Origin: Auriscalpium vulgare
Taxonomy: Eukaryota; Basidiomycota; Agaricomycetes; Russulales; Auriscalpiaceae
NCBI GenBank assembly: GCA_019915015.1
Contig: JAHBBC010000010.1
Coordinates: forward strand, 1-64,000
Direction of reading: 5' to 3'
Length of the DNA: 64,000 bases
Position 1 is the first letter of the stretch; every line of letters begins with the position of its first letter. The position numbers and the translations under genes are program-made. The notes under the pieces are model-generated. The model ran no database searches. It saw only the letters and a program-made list of their open reading frames with translations, and was not told the origin of the DNA. Below, in pieces: positions 54,016 through 64,000 of this stretch.

Positions 54016-55189
54016 ATGCCCAGCCTACCTCTGGAAATCGAAATACTCATCATAGAATGGGTCTACATGCCAGCTGACGCGAGGAGAGACGTCGACTACA
54101 TCACGCTGCGCGCGTGCGCGCTCGTCTGCCGCGCATGGACGCACATTGCCCAGAGCTTTATCTTCCGCCGCATCCCTTACCGCGGCGACTGGTCGGTCTA
54201 CGGCTCCACCGCACTGCTGCTCCGCACCCTCCAAACGGAACCGCACATCGCTGCCCTCGTCCGCTTCATCGACGTCAAGCTGCTGCTCTGGCCCGCAGGC
54301 GTCCTCGCCGCACGCCCGACGGACACCGCGCTGCTCGAGCTCTGTCACGACGTCCACGGCGTGTTCGTCACACAGGCCTGTCAAGCGCCCCGGCAGACCA
54401 TCTGGGAACGCCCCAAGGAAACCGTGGCCGCCCTGCAAACTATTCCGCCGCACCCCGTTTTCCTCCGCGTCACTGGCGGACCAGCGTTTGTCAGAAATAT
54501 CTTGCGAGTGTGGCCCGGCGTGTGCACGCTCAGCGCGGTCATCTGTGGGGACGACGATATATTCCCAATGATCCCGGCGCCACATGCCCTGCAATCACTC
54601 TCTGTCGGCCCTGAAGACCTTGGGGGATTCCGGCCGCAAGAATTCCCCGCGCTGCGTACGCTTGAACTGAGCTATGCATATGGGATGAATCGGAACCTCC
54701 TCGCGTCGGGTTTGCTCCCGCAGATCCGCACGCTGTCAGTACCGGGCCTGCCTCCGTCGCAGAACGTTCTCAGCGCGCTCCGACAACTCGAGAGCCTCGT
54801 CTTCGGCGAGCTGCCAAAGACGATCTCGTTTCCACACACCCTACGCCACGTCGGTTACCACGAGCCTTTCGGCTACCGGAGCCCGGAGCAAAACAGCGAG
54901 GTTTTCTTGCAGGCGCTGTGTGAGCTGGAGAACTTGCATCTCGCCACCTGTACGGTCTGCTCGACGGCGGCGTTGCGCGAGGCGCTGCACGAACAATGCC
55001 GCGACCGCCGTGTCGATTTTGCGGTCTACATGCATGCATCTTGCGCTCCGGTGAGTCTCTCCCATGTGACCGCTGTCGGATCTGGTGCTCAACATAAGTA
55101 AACAGGGAGTGCTGACCCCGGAATACTATCCGGACGGGGCGCTCGGCCTACCGCGGCTAGCCAAGCTCAGCGCTCCTCACAACGTGTGA
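54016..55189 (+). CDS. F-box protein 4
   Basis: Exon 1 54016-55050, intron 55051-55105 (GTGAGT, branch CTCAAC, acceptor AACAG, 55 nt), exon 2 55106-55189 (GVLTPEYYPDGALGL to HNV-stop); 372 aa. The F-box-like start is MPSLPLEIEILIIEWVY with LRACALVCRAWTHIAQS. Clearly paralogous to F-box 3 over its whole length (FRRIPYRG, DRRVDF.VYM shared) but with a longer last exon. Leu-rich C-terminus as in the family. No lesions seen. Confidence 0.82.
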
Positions 55190-57107
55190 TCTTTGGCGCG
55201 AGGTAGACGAGGGCTGTATTTCATTTCATATGCGGACGCATGGATGAGCGCGGTAGGAGCACGAACATTGGGATTGAGTAATACGGGTGTATGAATACCA
55301 TCCGCCAATAGCAAGTTTTCATCACAATTGATGAAGCCTCCCGCAGTCCCAAACCAGTGGGCTCTGAGAAATGGTCAGCGTGGGTCGCGTCACACGGTCA
55401 AAGCGTATGAGACTCACCGGAAAGCATTCAAGACTTTCGTACGTCGCAAATTCCACAGCGCAGTCGCGGGAGACATTTTCGAACGAACCTCCGACGCGTA
55501 GAGCGCGGCATGGCCTGCTGCAGACTCGGCCACGAGCGTAGTGTCCATCGCCTGTTCATCATCATCTGCTGGTCTGATCGGATGTCAAAAATGAGGGCGA
55601 ACGCACACCGCTGTGAATCGGCTGGTACCCGAGCTCCTCGGAAGCGCATCATTTCTCGCGCGGCAATTCGTCAAACATGAGGCCATCGAGGTGCCCGCAG
55701 CGCTCCAACGCGTCTTGCGGTAGCTGAGATATGAGGATAAAGGTGGGCAGAAAAGAACGACGCGACGTACGGGCAACTGCTAGATCTCCTCGCACTACTA
55801 TGCCATCGCGGGCCTTCTTCCTTGCTTCCATCGCTTGACTCGCGTCCATCCGTTCGATGGAGGCCGAGAGTGTGAAGAACACGCAGAGTGAGATCGAGGG
55901 AGACTGGACAATGTCAAAACTCCCACGGGGTTGATGGCCTCTCCGCTGACAGTCTCAAACCAGCACGCTCGCCGCCGTCCGCTGCTCAAGCACCTGCGTC
56001 TCCCCTGCACAGCGCGACCGGCAAGCAGCTGGTCTGTTGGTGTTCCTCCGTTGCCCGGCCCAGCTCAAATCCCCAGGGTTGGACCTGGCGTCCAAGCGCT
56101 CCGTCGCATAGAGTGGCATCTGCGCGGTGGCCGCCGTCATCGACAGTGCGCCGCATGTTCACTCACATAGATGTTCTCCCAGCGCCAGTCAACTCTGCCC
56201 CCGCCTGAGCTCGACGCATTCTTCGTCGCGTTCAGACTGCGCGCCTTGGCAGCGTATTCTCGGGCCAGTATAGCATGGGATGGTTGAAGTCAAGGCCGGA
56301 GGCTGGGGAAGGGGATGCGTCCGGCACACGGAGACCACGGTGCGGCCGTCAACGTACGAGCCTGACGATCCTGACTTACCGGCAGCCGTCCCAGCGATCA
56401 TCTCACCTGGACGCTGTCCCGCGTGGCGGACGTCCACTGTGGCAGGCATGTGCGGTTCTAGGGCGCACCATGACTTGGCCTTCACGATGGTCGAGTATGC
56501 GATAGCGGACATTGTCGATACGACACAATCCACAACGGCATGCCGCCCTTGAGCTGTTATTTGTATGTTATGCCGCATCCGCATTCCCCCTCGTAGACCT
56601 CAAAAGCGTCTCAGAGCGTCCGCGCGCACCCGATCACCGCCGCACGGGCCTCAACACGACCGTCCGCAGCGGCCGGGACTACTCGTTGTCAAGCTCCTTC
56701 CGAGACGACGCACACGGGCAGCTTCTCCGTCGCAAGAGGGTCTGCAGGCCCAAAGTGCAGTGGCTTCGACAGCCAGCATGTCCCAGACCTTGTGCCTTCG
56801 ACTTGCTGGAGCTCGATGTACGCCATGCGGGCCGCGCATATACTTACCGGTGATACATGTACTCTTACACACGGAATCTCAATATCGGCTCTTCCACACA
56901 GGGTCAGCGAGGACAAGCAGGGTGGTGGCTGTAGGAACGCTCGAACGTGCGCACTGGGGATCGTCAAAGCTGGATCCGGAGCGCGGCGGGCCCTCTGCAG
57001 CCTACCATCCACTCCACCTACGACGGTCAAAGCGCGCACAACACAATATGTGACCTCGCTTTGCCGCGACCAACAATGCGTGTCCACAGCAGCCACAGAG
57101 TCTGGCG
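55190..57107. other. Intergenic, possible small gene on the minus strand
   Basis: A minus-strand frame near 55880-55649 reads MDASQAMEARKKARDG and then LPQDALERCGHLDG to a stop, with an optional intron (GTACGT at about 55771, TCTCAG acceptor). No family recognised, no clear ATG. The remainder shows only short frames. Confidence 0.3.
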
Positions 57108-57117
57108 TATATAAAAG
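57108..57117 (+). promoter_or_regulatory. TATA box upstream of kinase-like gene
   Basis: TATATAAAAG, 90 bp before ATG 57208, followed by a CT/CA-rich leader with CCCAATCCCAATCCCAA. A typical strong fungal promoter layout. Confidence 0.65.
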
Positions 57118-57207
57118 CATACGCTAACTCGACTGGCAGCAGCAGCATCAACGACCCACTTCACTCACTCACCTATCCCAATCCCAATCCCAACCCACCC
57201 GCACACC

Positions 57208-57960
57208 ATGTTGCCACATACCGACAACTCCTTCTTCACCAAGAACCCCGTTGAATTCGTGCCCAGCGACGGCGCTCAGTCCAACACCGTTACCCTGCGC
57301 TTGTCTGCGCACGACCTGGGCCCCCTCGACGGATACGGCACGATCTTGCTCGCTCAGAACTACGCGGGCGCGATGACGCGGGCGGGCTGCCCGACGCTCG
57401 AGCCAGCGCAGCCCGGCGAGGTGGTCCGCGTCAAGATATTCCACGACACGGCCGCGCGCGCACGCTGGGTCGCGGACTACCGCGTCCTGCGGGACGCCCT
57501 GCACGCGCGAGACAGCGACGACCTCGTGCGCGTCCCGGCGTTCGTCCTGCCGGGCACGTTGACCGTGACGGCGCGAGGCGGGCGGGTGGCGCTGTACGCG
57601 GCTCTTGTGCAGTGGATTCCCGGCAAGCGCGTCTCGGTGCTGGACGAGCGCGCGCCGCAGGCGGCGCAGAGCCCGCTGGGAGAGGTCGTGCGCGCGCTGC
57701 GCGCGTTCCGCGTCGCGATGCGCGAGGCGGGGATCTCGTTCGGCGGCCTGCGCCCGAAACACTTTGTCCTGCCGTTGGATCTAGCAACGTATCGAGGAGA
57801 CGGCAATTACGACGCGTTCCAGAGATGTGTGGTGTTGGTGAATTGGGATGGGATGACTCGTGTGAACGGTGCGCAGGCCGGGAAAGAGCAGGAGAAGCGG
57901 TATAGGAAGGATTTTGATGCGCTGGAGGAGGTCGCGACGATTATGGCGAAGTATCTGTGA
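57208..57960 (+). CDS. Small protein, possible kinase-fold pseudokinase
   Basis: 250 aa, single exon, ATG 57208. No firm family match from memory. The order of motifs recalls small fungal kinase-like proteins: a VRVKIFHD strand (VAIK-like Lys), an ALVQWIPGK hinge-like strand, ALRAFRVAMREAGISFGGL as the helix before a catalytic loop, then RPKHFVL and CVVLVNWDG. In a live kinase the loop would be HGD.. and the metal motif D[FW]D; here these positions read FGG and NWD. If the fold assignment is right, this is a pseudokinase. Otherwise it is an unknown cytosolic protein with no signal peptide or membrane segment. Confidence 0.55.
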   Translation: MLPHTDNSFFTKNPVEFVPSDGAQSNTVTLRLSAHDLGPLDGYGTILLAQNYAGAMTRAGCPTLEPAQPGEVVRVKIFHDTAARARWVADYRVLRDALHARDSDDLVRVPAFVLPGTLTVTARGGRVALYAALVQWIPGKRVSVLDERAPQAAQSPLGEVVRALRAFRVAMREAGISFGGLRPKHFVLPLDLATYRGDGNYDAFQRCVVLVNWDGMTRVNGAQAGKEQEKRYRKDFDALEEVATIMAKYL

Positions 57961-58426
57961 GGCGGTGGCCACGAAGGAGATTCTGTATAATTAGTTAGTA
58001 GGGAAAATCAATATGGATAGTATTTGGAATGCGTACTTCAATGCTCAGCGGCCTTCGCTGTGCTGCAAGACTCGGTCAGCGCGGCAATGGGACAAAGCGG
58101 TCTGTCCTGGACTCACCGAGAGATAAGAGGAATCCGTAACACCAGTCAGACAATGTCGCGCAGCTGCTCGCTCGGAATGCACGTTTACATCTCGCAGATC
58201 GCGCGGTGGAATTAAAAAAAGATGATGGCGTGGTCGGCAAAGAGTTACAGGAAAGTCCAGGGTGCGGGGAGTGTGCAGGCGCTGCTCGAGTCGCGGGCGC
58301 ACTGGCACTGGGACGATTGGCTGGATCCAGGGGGCGAAAGGTAAAATGATAGATGTTCGACAGGGTAGAATCGTCAGTCGGGGGCCATTGAGTGCGTCTA
58401 GTCGACGGAGGGTCGGAAAACTGCGC
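57961..58426. other. Intergenic between kinase-like gene and F-box 5
   Basis: Convergent 3' ends; short AT-rich terminator-like DNA at 57985-58025. No gene seen. Confidence 0.4.
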
Positions 58427-59561
58427 TCAGATCCAGTCGACGTTGGTCGGACGCTACATGAGCTATCAGTGAACATTGCGCAGCATACAATCACATTGGA
58501 CGTACCCAAAGACTATGCAGCTCACCGCATATCTCCAGGTCGATGCCACGCCCGCGACAGACTTCCCGGAGGACGGCCATATGCAGCGGTGACAGCATGG
58601 ACGTCGCATTGACATGCTGTAGGTTGGGCAGAGCGCGCAGAGCTGCAGCGAAGGGCTTGATATCCTTGGTATGCTCCAAACGCATGATGAGGCGGTTGAC
58701 GTGATACCCAACGTGCCGCATGGTCTGCGGGAACGAGGGGGCACCCTGGGGAAGCTCAGTGAAAGCCAGGCGCTCGAGGTGTACCAAGTGCCGGAAGATA
58801 TATGGGGGTGGGCACGGCCCATCAATCCTGAGAGAATGAATTGCAGCGAACACGCCCGACCTAAACACATGCCGGAAGTCCTTGCTCCATCCCGGCTTTA
58901 GTTCCATCTCGCGGAGTGCGGATAAATTGGCCTTGGGCGACATGAGGTTGAAGGCATTAACGTCAGAGAACGAGAGAGCTTCTACAGAGGGCAGATTGCA
59001 GATTATAGAACGATCTCCTAAGCGGCGGTGCCATGTCCTCACGTCCAGGACACGCACCGTCGGCCATATGTTGGTGAGGTAGTTGATGGACTCATTGTCA
59101 CCTGTGACACGGAGAACGACAGGTTGCAGGGACAGAGACTGCAGTAGCCTCCCGGGACATCTCCATACCAGGGGGAAGTCGTAGTTCTGCGGGATATCGG
59201 AGGAACAGCTGACACTGATACATGCGATGCGCGGGCAAAGCTTCAGCAGCGTGATGCAAGGGTTGTACAGCTCGAGCGCGTCCAGTTTGGCGAGGTCAAA
59301 CTTGACCGAGATGATGTGACCGGCGAGACAGGGGCGCTCACGGATGGTACGAAGCAGGAGGACGGCGCGGTGGTGGGAGTCGGTGCTGAAATGGATGGGG
59401 AAAGGGAGGCGGCGGAGAAGGAGGCGCTGAGCGGCGGCTGTCCATGCCCTGCAAACGAGGGCGCACGCATGAAGGGTGGAATAGTAGATATCTGTGTCCT
59501 GTGAGCCCCTATACACCCACTCGACGATCATGAGCTGGAGTTCCAACGGCAAGGCCGCCAT
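58427..59561 (-). CDS. F-box protein 5
   Basis: Exon 1 59561-58506, intron 58505-58454 (GTACGT to TGTAG, 52 nt), exon 2 58453-58427 encoding RPTNVDWI and a stop; 360 aa. ATG 59561 opens MAALPLELQLMIVEWVY, then LHACALVCRAWTAAAQRLLL (F-box-like). An upstream frame extension has no ATG. The Leu-rich C-terminal region contains paired strands such as LSALREMELKPGW and HLVHLERLAFTEL. The last exon matches that of F-box 1. Predicted SCF substrate receptor. Confidence 0.82.
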
Positions 59562-60029
59562 TGCAACGAAAGCTGGACTCTGCTCGTGAACGAAGTGAGG
59601 TGTTCTGAGATGGATCAACAGGTCAAATTAGCGCGACGGGTACTGGGAGATGCGGTGAAGGACGCACCGAGCGCGAAAGTTTCCAGCAGCAAAGCCACTG
59701 CAAAGCCGCGCGACAACGAGTGATTCGAGAAGCGCAGTTGATCAGTGTCTACTACATGTTGTCCGTTAGAACCCACCACAGCTGAAGTGAGGGCACTGAA
59801 GGACGTACTTATGGGCGTGAGGCAAGTTGCCGTGACTGACCAGGCTGCGATCCTTCACTGTTTGGCCGGCCCGGGGCCGTCGGAGCGACGGCGGCTGTGT
59901 CGTCGGCCGAAAGCCTCCGCGCTCTCCTCCACTGTTCTCCTCCATCCACCTTCATCGCCCTCACCGCACGCCACGCTCCTTCTCCCTCCACCCGGCACAC
60001 ACTAGGCATCTGCCCTGTCGCCCGAGGAA
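59562..60029. other. Divergent promoter region between F-box 5 and the homeodomain gene
   Basis: No gene seen; the two genes are transcribed away from each other. C/T-rich stretch at 59930-60000, just before the candidate homeodomain start. Confidence 0.4.
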
Positions 60030-62464
60030 ATGAAATCGACACAAGCGCCAACGCCTTCGAGTGCGTTGTTGTCCCCCGTCATCGCCAAGTTGTATTTGTT
60101 GAACCGCGGCCGGAGGTTCGTCGCGCTGCCCACCCCGGAACACCACTGGTCCTCATGGCTCAGCCCGCCATCTCCCATCAGCATTACAGGCCTCCCAGAC
60201 CAGGATGCTACACGCTCCCGCAAGCGCGATACCGTGCGTGGGCCTCTCATATTGCTTTGGGCTAGCACTAACACTTAGGCTTGCTATGGCTCGAGATACT
60301 ACGCGTGCTGTGGCCTCGCTCTCGCGACATACATGAGGTGCTGGCGCACTTTGAGGAGGAGCATCGCCCCGTGCTGTCCGACGGCGCTGAATCGCATCGC
60401 CCCAGGCACTTTTCTCCCCTCTCCTCCACCACCACCACCAGCGGAGGCCCACCTTCTCCCACGGACACCCCGTATCCGGGCATGTCAATCTACCACACTG
60501 GCTCGTACGAACCTCTCGAGGAATGCAACGCGCCCGCCTCGCCCGCCGTCGAGCCTCCCTTCCCCAAGAAGCGTCTCAGGCGTGCGCTGGATGCGCGCAG
60601 CCGGCAAGTCTTAAACGATGTTTACAGTCGCACATCATTTCTCAGTGCCGAAGAGCGGGAAAAATTGGCGAAGGATCTTGGCCTGCCACCCCGTAAAGTG
60701 CAGATCTGGTAGGACCCGTGTGCCATCGTTGTTTCACAGTCCCTTACAAGCACTGCAGGTTTCAAAATAAACGGGCTATCAGCCGCACGCATCGGGAGCG
60801 CCCCGATGCGGCCCAGGATGTGTATAATGCGGGACCCTCAGCATCCGCGGAGCTGTCGCAACGTGTACAGGAGCTGGACAACCGTTTGTCTGAGCTGCTT
60901 TGCGAGCAGGACGACGACTACCCATCTGGACCGCGCACACCGTCTTCGACCTCGTCAAGCGGTGCTGGATCCTCGGGCCTGAGAAGCACCCCGAACGCCC
61001 ACTCCTGGCAGACCGTCCATCCCACGCTGTCCTCCTGGAAGAAGCTCATGACGCGCCTCGCCACAGCCATCGACCACGTCGAAGACCTCGTGCGCACCGC
61101 CTCGGCTGAACACCAGCCCTCTCTGCGTGCACAGGTCGTCGAACTGCGAGACATCTTTACACAGCACCAGAACCGCTACGACGAATTTGTCAAATTATCG
61201 AAAGAGTACGCGGACCAATACATCCACGACCTCTCCGACGAGATACGATCCCAGAGCGCTTGGCTCGATTTACTGGAGCGCCGTCTGGAGCTCGCGAAGA
61301 CGCTGCGGAGCGCGGCGGTGGATCTCGGGGTGTCGTTTGAGAAAGGTATATGCAAGGAGCTGAAGGGCGTTCGTGCAGTCGGTGCGTTCGTCTTTGTCCT
61401 GTTGTGTTGCTGCAATTTTTGACAGGATTATGCAGTGCGTGCGTGCCCGCTCGATCAAGAAGCCGCCCTGTTCGACGAGTTGGATGAGCTGATCGGCGTG
61501 ATCAAGGCATGTTACGTCGAGCTGGACAAGTTCTGGGCGGACGAGGTCCGACACGTTACACAGGCTTTGAAGGAACGCCGTATCGACCAAGGCGAGAGCC
61601 AGTATTGGCGCGGCATTGGGGGCGTGTTGGACGGTGTCGTCAATGACCAGCCTGTGAGTTAGCTCAGACCAAGCCAGAACTTCCCGACCCTCTTCTCACA
61701 ACCAGCATAGCAAGAATCTTCAGCTGCCCTGTCGGTCCAGCGCCTCAACGTCATGCGATCTCAGCACAAGGTGATGTCATCGAGTCATAGGCATTCGCGC
61801 CGACACTCATCCAGAAACGCAGCTCGACGCCCCCGTGATTGCGTCTACACTAATCCCCGCGCTCTCTGCGATTCAAGCCTCCCTCGCGTCCGCGCGTAAC
61901 TTTCGTAGAGACTTCTCGGTTCTCAAAGCAAAGCACCTCCGTCACCTGGAGCAGGCGTACCTTAATGTCGAACGGAACAAGCAGCGCTGCCTGCGGTTCT
62001 TTGGTGACTGCGTCGACTATGCGCGGAAGGCCTCCGTGTCCGCGTCCGCAGCTTTCTCCAGATCACCGAATCCCGAGTGCGCTGCCGCAATGCTCGGCCT
62101 GCGCGACAAGGCAACGACGCTGATGAACGAGGGCCCGATTGCGGGTAGCGCAGACGTGTTCGCTCGGGTGCCGGATTCAGGTGCGTCTTCTTCTTTTGTT
62201 GTCTATTGGAATATTTTTGAGCGGTTTCCTGTAGCGTGGAAAAAGTTCAGCAAGTCGTTCGGCAAGATTGGGGTTATGCTGCGCGACGGGGAGGGTATTT
62301 GGCGATTGATTTTGGACGCAGATAACTGTGTCTTCGCTGCGCTATTGAGGGCTGACGAGGATCATTTTATCGAGGGCCGTAGCATCAAGCAGCTGAAGAA
62401 GATGCTCTGCAGGATACACAAGAATAAATGCACCCTCCAGCGTCTGTCGATGACCAGTTGGTGA
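60030..62464 (+). CDS. Homeodomain protein, multi-exon
   Basis: Inferred exons: first from candidate ATG 60030 (5' splicing unresolved; branch CACTAAC and acceptor CTTAG at 60278), then 60279-60709, 60759-61368, 61426-61653, 61711-61770, 61823-62180 and 62235-62464. Introns are 49-57 nt and phases agree from the homeodomain onward. The homeodomain starts near residue 100 of the second exon: ALDARSRQVLNDVYSRT, then REKLAKDLGLPPRKVQIW and, across the splice, FQNKRAISRTHRERP. It is a typical 60-residue type, not TALE. The remaining roughly 500 residues are helical, likely coiled-coil (for example LDLLERRLELAKTLR). Nuclear DNA-binding factor. A mating-type role is possible but unsupported: no partner homeodomain gene lies next to it in the window. 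Confidence 0.75.
60710..60758 (+). other. Intron within the homeodomain
   Basis: 49 nt (GTAGGA to CTGCAG) splitting the invariant Trp codon of the IWFQN motif. The split makes the motif visible only after splicing. Confidence 0.85.
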
Positions 62465-62739
62465 TTTTCTCCTTGTACATTGGTGTTCTGCTGTGCGCTC
62501 TCTGCTTCTTTCTGGTGCTCCATAGATCATTGAACAGTGACTCGACCTTGTATCCGCTCATATCTTTGCACAGTCTTCAAAAGGACGCTCGCGCATTTTG
62601 TTCCCGATATCGATAGCCTATTACAAGCCACATCGGTTCATATTTAATTCCCAAATAGCAAAGTGTCGGGTATGTCATAAGCGCACTCAGCTTCGAGCGT
62701 CCCTGATGAATGTATGCGGACCATCATGAGCAACTCCAA
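62465..62739. other. 3' flank of homeodomain gene
   Basis: No coding signal; AT-richer DNA with possible polyadenylation signals. The gene on the right is convergent. Confidence 0.4.
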
Positions 62740-63192
62740 TCACGAGGCGCTAGCGAGACTCCTTACCAAGAATGATCGGGGCGGCTGTTCCCCCGATGTG
62801 CACCCCCTGTGAATTTGAGGAATGCTCTGCACGAACTGGCGTCGTGAGTACATAGTTTGAATCAAGTTATTGGCTGGACTCGCACCGTCTGTCCGCCCGG
62901 CACCTGCGGCCCAGCTCGCTTTAAGCGCCCTGTTCATCGCCACCCACGATGCGGCGTGCATGATAATGGACCCGGTGTAGAGCTTTGTACACGGGCCAGG
63001 CACATCGCACGCCGTGACTTTGATGCCCATCATCACCAAGTCGCGCAGCTCGGCCCTCCAGTCGGTGTCGGAGCTCACAACGACCCTGGTGAAGTACCGA
63101 CTCTCGGACCAGTTGCGTAGCGTGAGCATCCAACAGAAGCTGCTAGGGTCCGCAGCTGTCGACGGCGCAGCGGATGCGGCGGGTTCAGACAT
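62740..63192 (-). CDS. Small hypothetical protein
   Basis: ATG 63192 (MSEPAASAAPSTAADPSS), about 150 aa, after a TATA box at 63254-63263. It reads SFCWMLTLRNWSESRYF, VVVSSDTDWRAELRDL and NLIQTMYSRRQFVQ, and ends at 62740. A 45-nt in-frame stretch (62857-62813, GTACTC to CACAG) may be an intron. No signal peptide, membrane span or known motif. The F-box families in this window do not match it. Confidence 0.5.
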   Translation of the reverse strand: MSEPAASAAPSTAADPSSFCWMLTLRNWSESRYFTRVVVSSDTDWRAELRDLVMMGIKVTACDVPGPCTKLYTGSIIMHAASWVAMNRALKASWAAGAGRTDGASPANNLIQTMYSRRQFVQSIPQIHRGCTSGEQPPRSFLVRSLASAS

Positions 63193-63253
63193 GGTGGGCT
63201 GGACGGCTGCGCGGGGGGGAAGCGTGTTGCAGGCGACATCGGAACACAAACAG

Positions 63254-63263
63254 CTTTATATAG
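63254..63263 (-). promoter_or_regulatory. TATA box of small hypothetical gene
   Basis: CTATATAAAG on the minus strand, about 62 bp upstream of ATG 63192. Confidence 0.6.
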
Positions 63264-63948
63264 GCGCATGAAACATAGCCCAGTTGGTATACTAGCATTG
63301 GGAGCCTAAGAACGGTATGAATGGCAGATTGACGCGCACCTGATATCACGCGGGTTTAAGCCGTCTCCATATTCGATAGGTGTAGTTCCAAGGAATCACT
63401 GGCCAGAAAACATGGCGGCAGCTGCGATCCCTTAGCAAGAAGACACGGAAACAGGTGCGAGCTCGACTAGGAGTCATTGAAAGGCAAAGAACGACATGTG
63501 GCGGCTGCCGGTGAGCCCAACGCCCCCACGGACAGACTTTTCTTCCCCGCATCTCCACTCTATCGCCCTCGATGCCGGCGCGCGATGAAGTTGTGTTTTC
63601 GTGTGGTTGATGCAGCCGGTAGTGAGCCGCGCACGGTCATTGTGGAGTAATCGGCGACTGCCTGACCACTAGAAGCGTGCTCTCTCGGAGTTCATCTAGG
63701 TTTCGGGCAGGCAGCTGCCGTTGACCCGCATCGTCCAGATGTTGCCGAGCATCTGCAATCTGGAGGCGGTCATGTCGGACGGTTTTACTGCGCGCGGGCC
63801 GATGATACAGTTGCGATGGGATTTTGCAGGCGGATTTGAGACGGAGAGATAAAACAGTTGTATGGGAGAGCATGCTGACGACGATAACGACAACGGGAAA
63901 AGCAGGCAGTGCACCATGTTAGGTTGAACGAGACGCTCGATAGGCGGG
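63264..63948. other. Intergenic, no gene recognised
   Basis: Short minus-strand frames only. It lies downstream of the predicted final exon at 63949-63981. Confidence 0.4.
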
Positions 63949-63981
63949 TCAAATCCAGTCAACGCGGCGGCTCTGTGCACC
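63949..63981 (-). CDS. Predicted last exon of another F-box gene (partial at window edge)
   Basis: On the minus strand: acceptor TTCACAG, then 11 codons reading GAQSRRVDWI and a stop. The V-D-W-I-stop tail and length match the last exons of the F-box genes at 30391, 42627 and 58427. The body of the gene would lie beyond base 64000. Confidence 0.45.
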   Translation of the reverse strand, partial: GAQSRRVDWI

Positions 63982-64000
63982 CTGTGAACCAAGAATCAAC

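Noticed and set aside
60030..62464. Mating-type A locus
   Set aside because: Only one homeodomain gene is visible; no divergently paired partner or MIP-like flanking gene was recognised.

Overview
The window is one end of a chromosome from a fungus, most likely an agaricomycete basidiomycete. It opens with a telomere of CCCTAAA heptamers and is GC-rich. It carries introns of about 45-60 nt with GTRNGY donors and CTAAC-like branch sites, and families of F-box proteins of the kind that multiply in mushroom genomes. No rRNA, tRNA or CRISPR was recognised.

Region 1 (1-9880) is a telomere-anchored tandem of two nearly identical endonuclease-less Penelope-like retroelements (Coprina/Athena type). 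Each reads away from the telomere and is laid out as pseudo-LTR, ORF, pseudo-LTR. All four pseudo-LTR copies contain a hammerhead ribozyme that can be drawn completely. Both units end at the same internal telomere-like motif. The inner unit sits on 33 bp of telomere repeat that caps a broken Copia element, so the history of the end can be read: chromosome break inside Copia, telomere healing, then two successive terminal PLE additions.

Region 2 (9881-30390) is a nest of retroelements. It holds the capped 3' part of the Copia element; a LINE with an RNase H domain (Tad1/I-like) bounded by a 21-bp target duplication and a poly-A tail; and, inside the LINE 3' UTR, an intact copy of the same Copia family with 484-bp LTRs and a 5-bp target duplication. 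The Copia LTR holds a 53-nt intron-like segment followed by a second copy of the two flanking exon pieces, joined exactly as if spliced. The host DNA around the LINE is a diverged duplicate of 33.5-34.6 kb, which therefore acts as a paralogous empty site.

Region 3 (30391-64000) is host subtelomeric DNA rich in duplicated genes. It contains four apparently intact F-box genes, two F-box pseudogenes, one F-box relic and one final exon at the right edge. There is also a tandemly duplicated C2H2-type zinc-finger gene, a separate spliced zinc-finger gene, a kinase-fold-like gene lacking catalytic residues, a multi-exon homeodomain gene and a small unknown gene. One set of F-box genes shares a tiny last exon ending in V/I-D-W-I. 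Long stretches between genes show no convincing coding sequence. No operon-like co-regulation is expected; the common theme is duplication and decay near a chromosome end maintained partly by retroelements.
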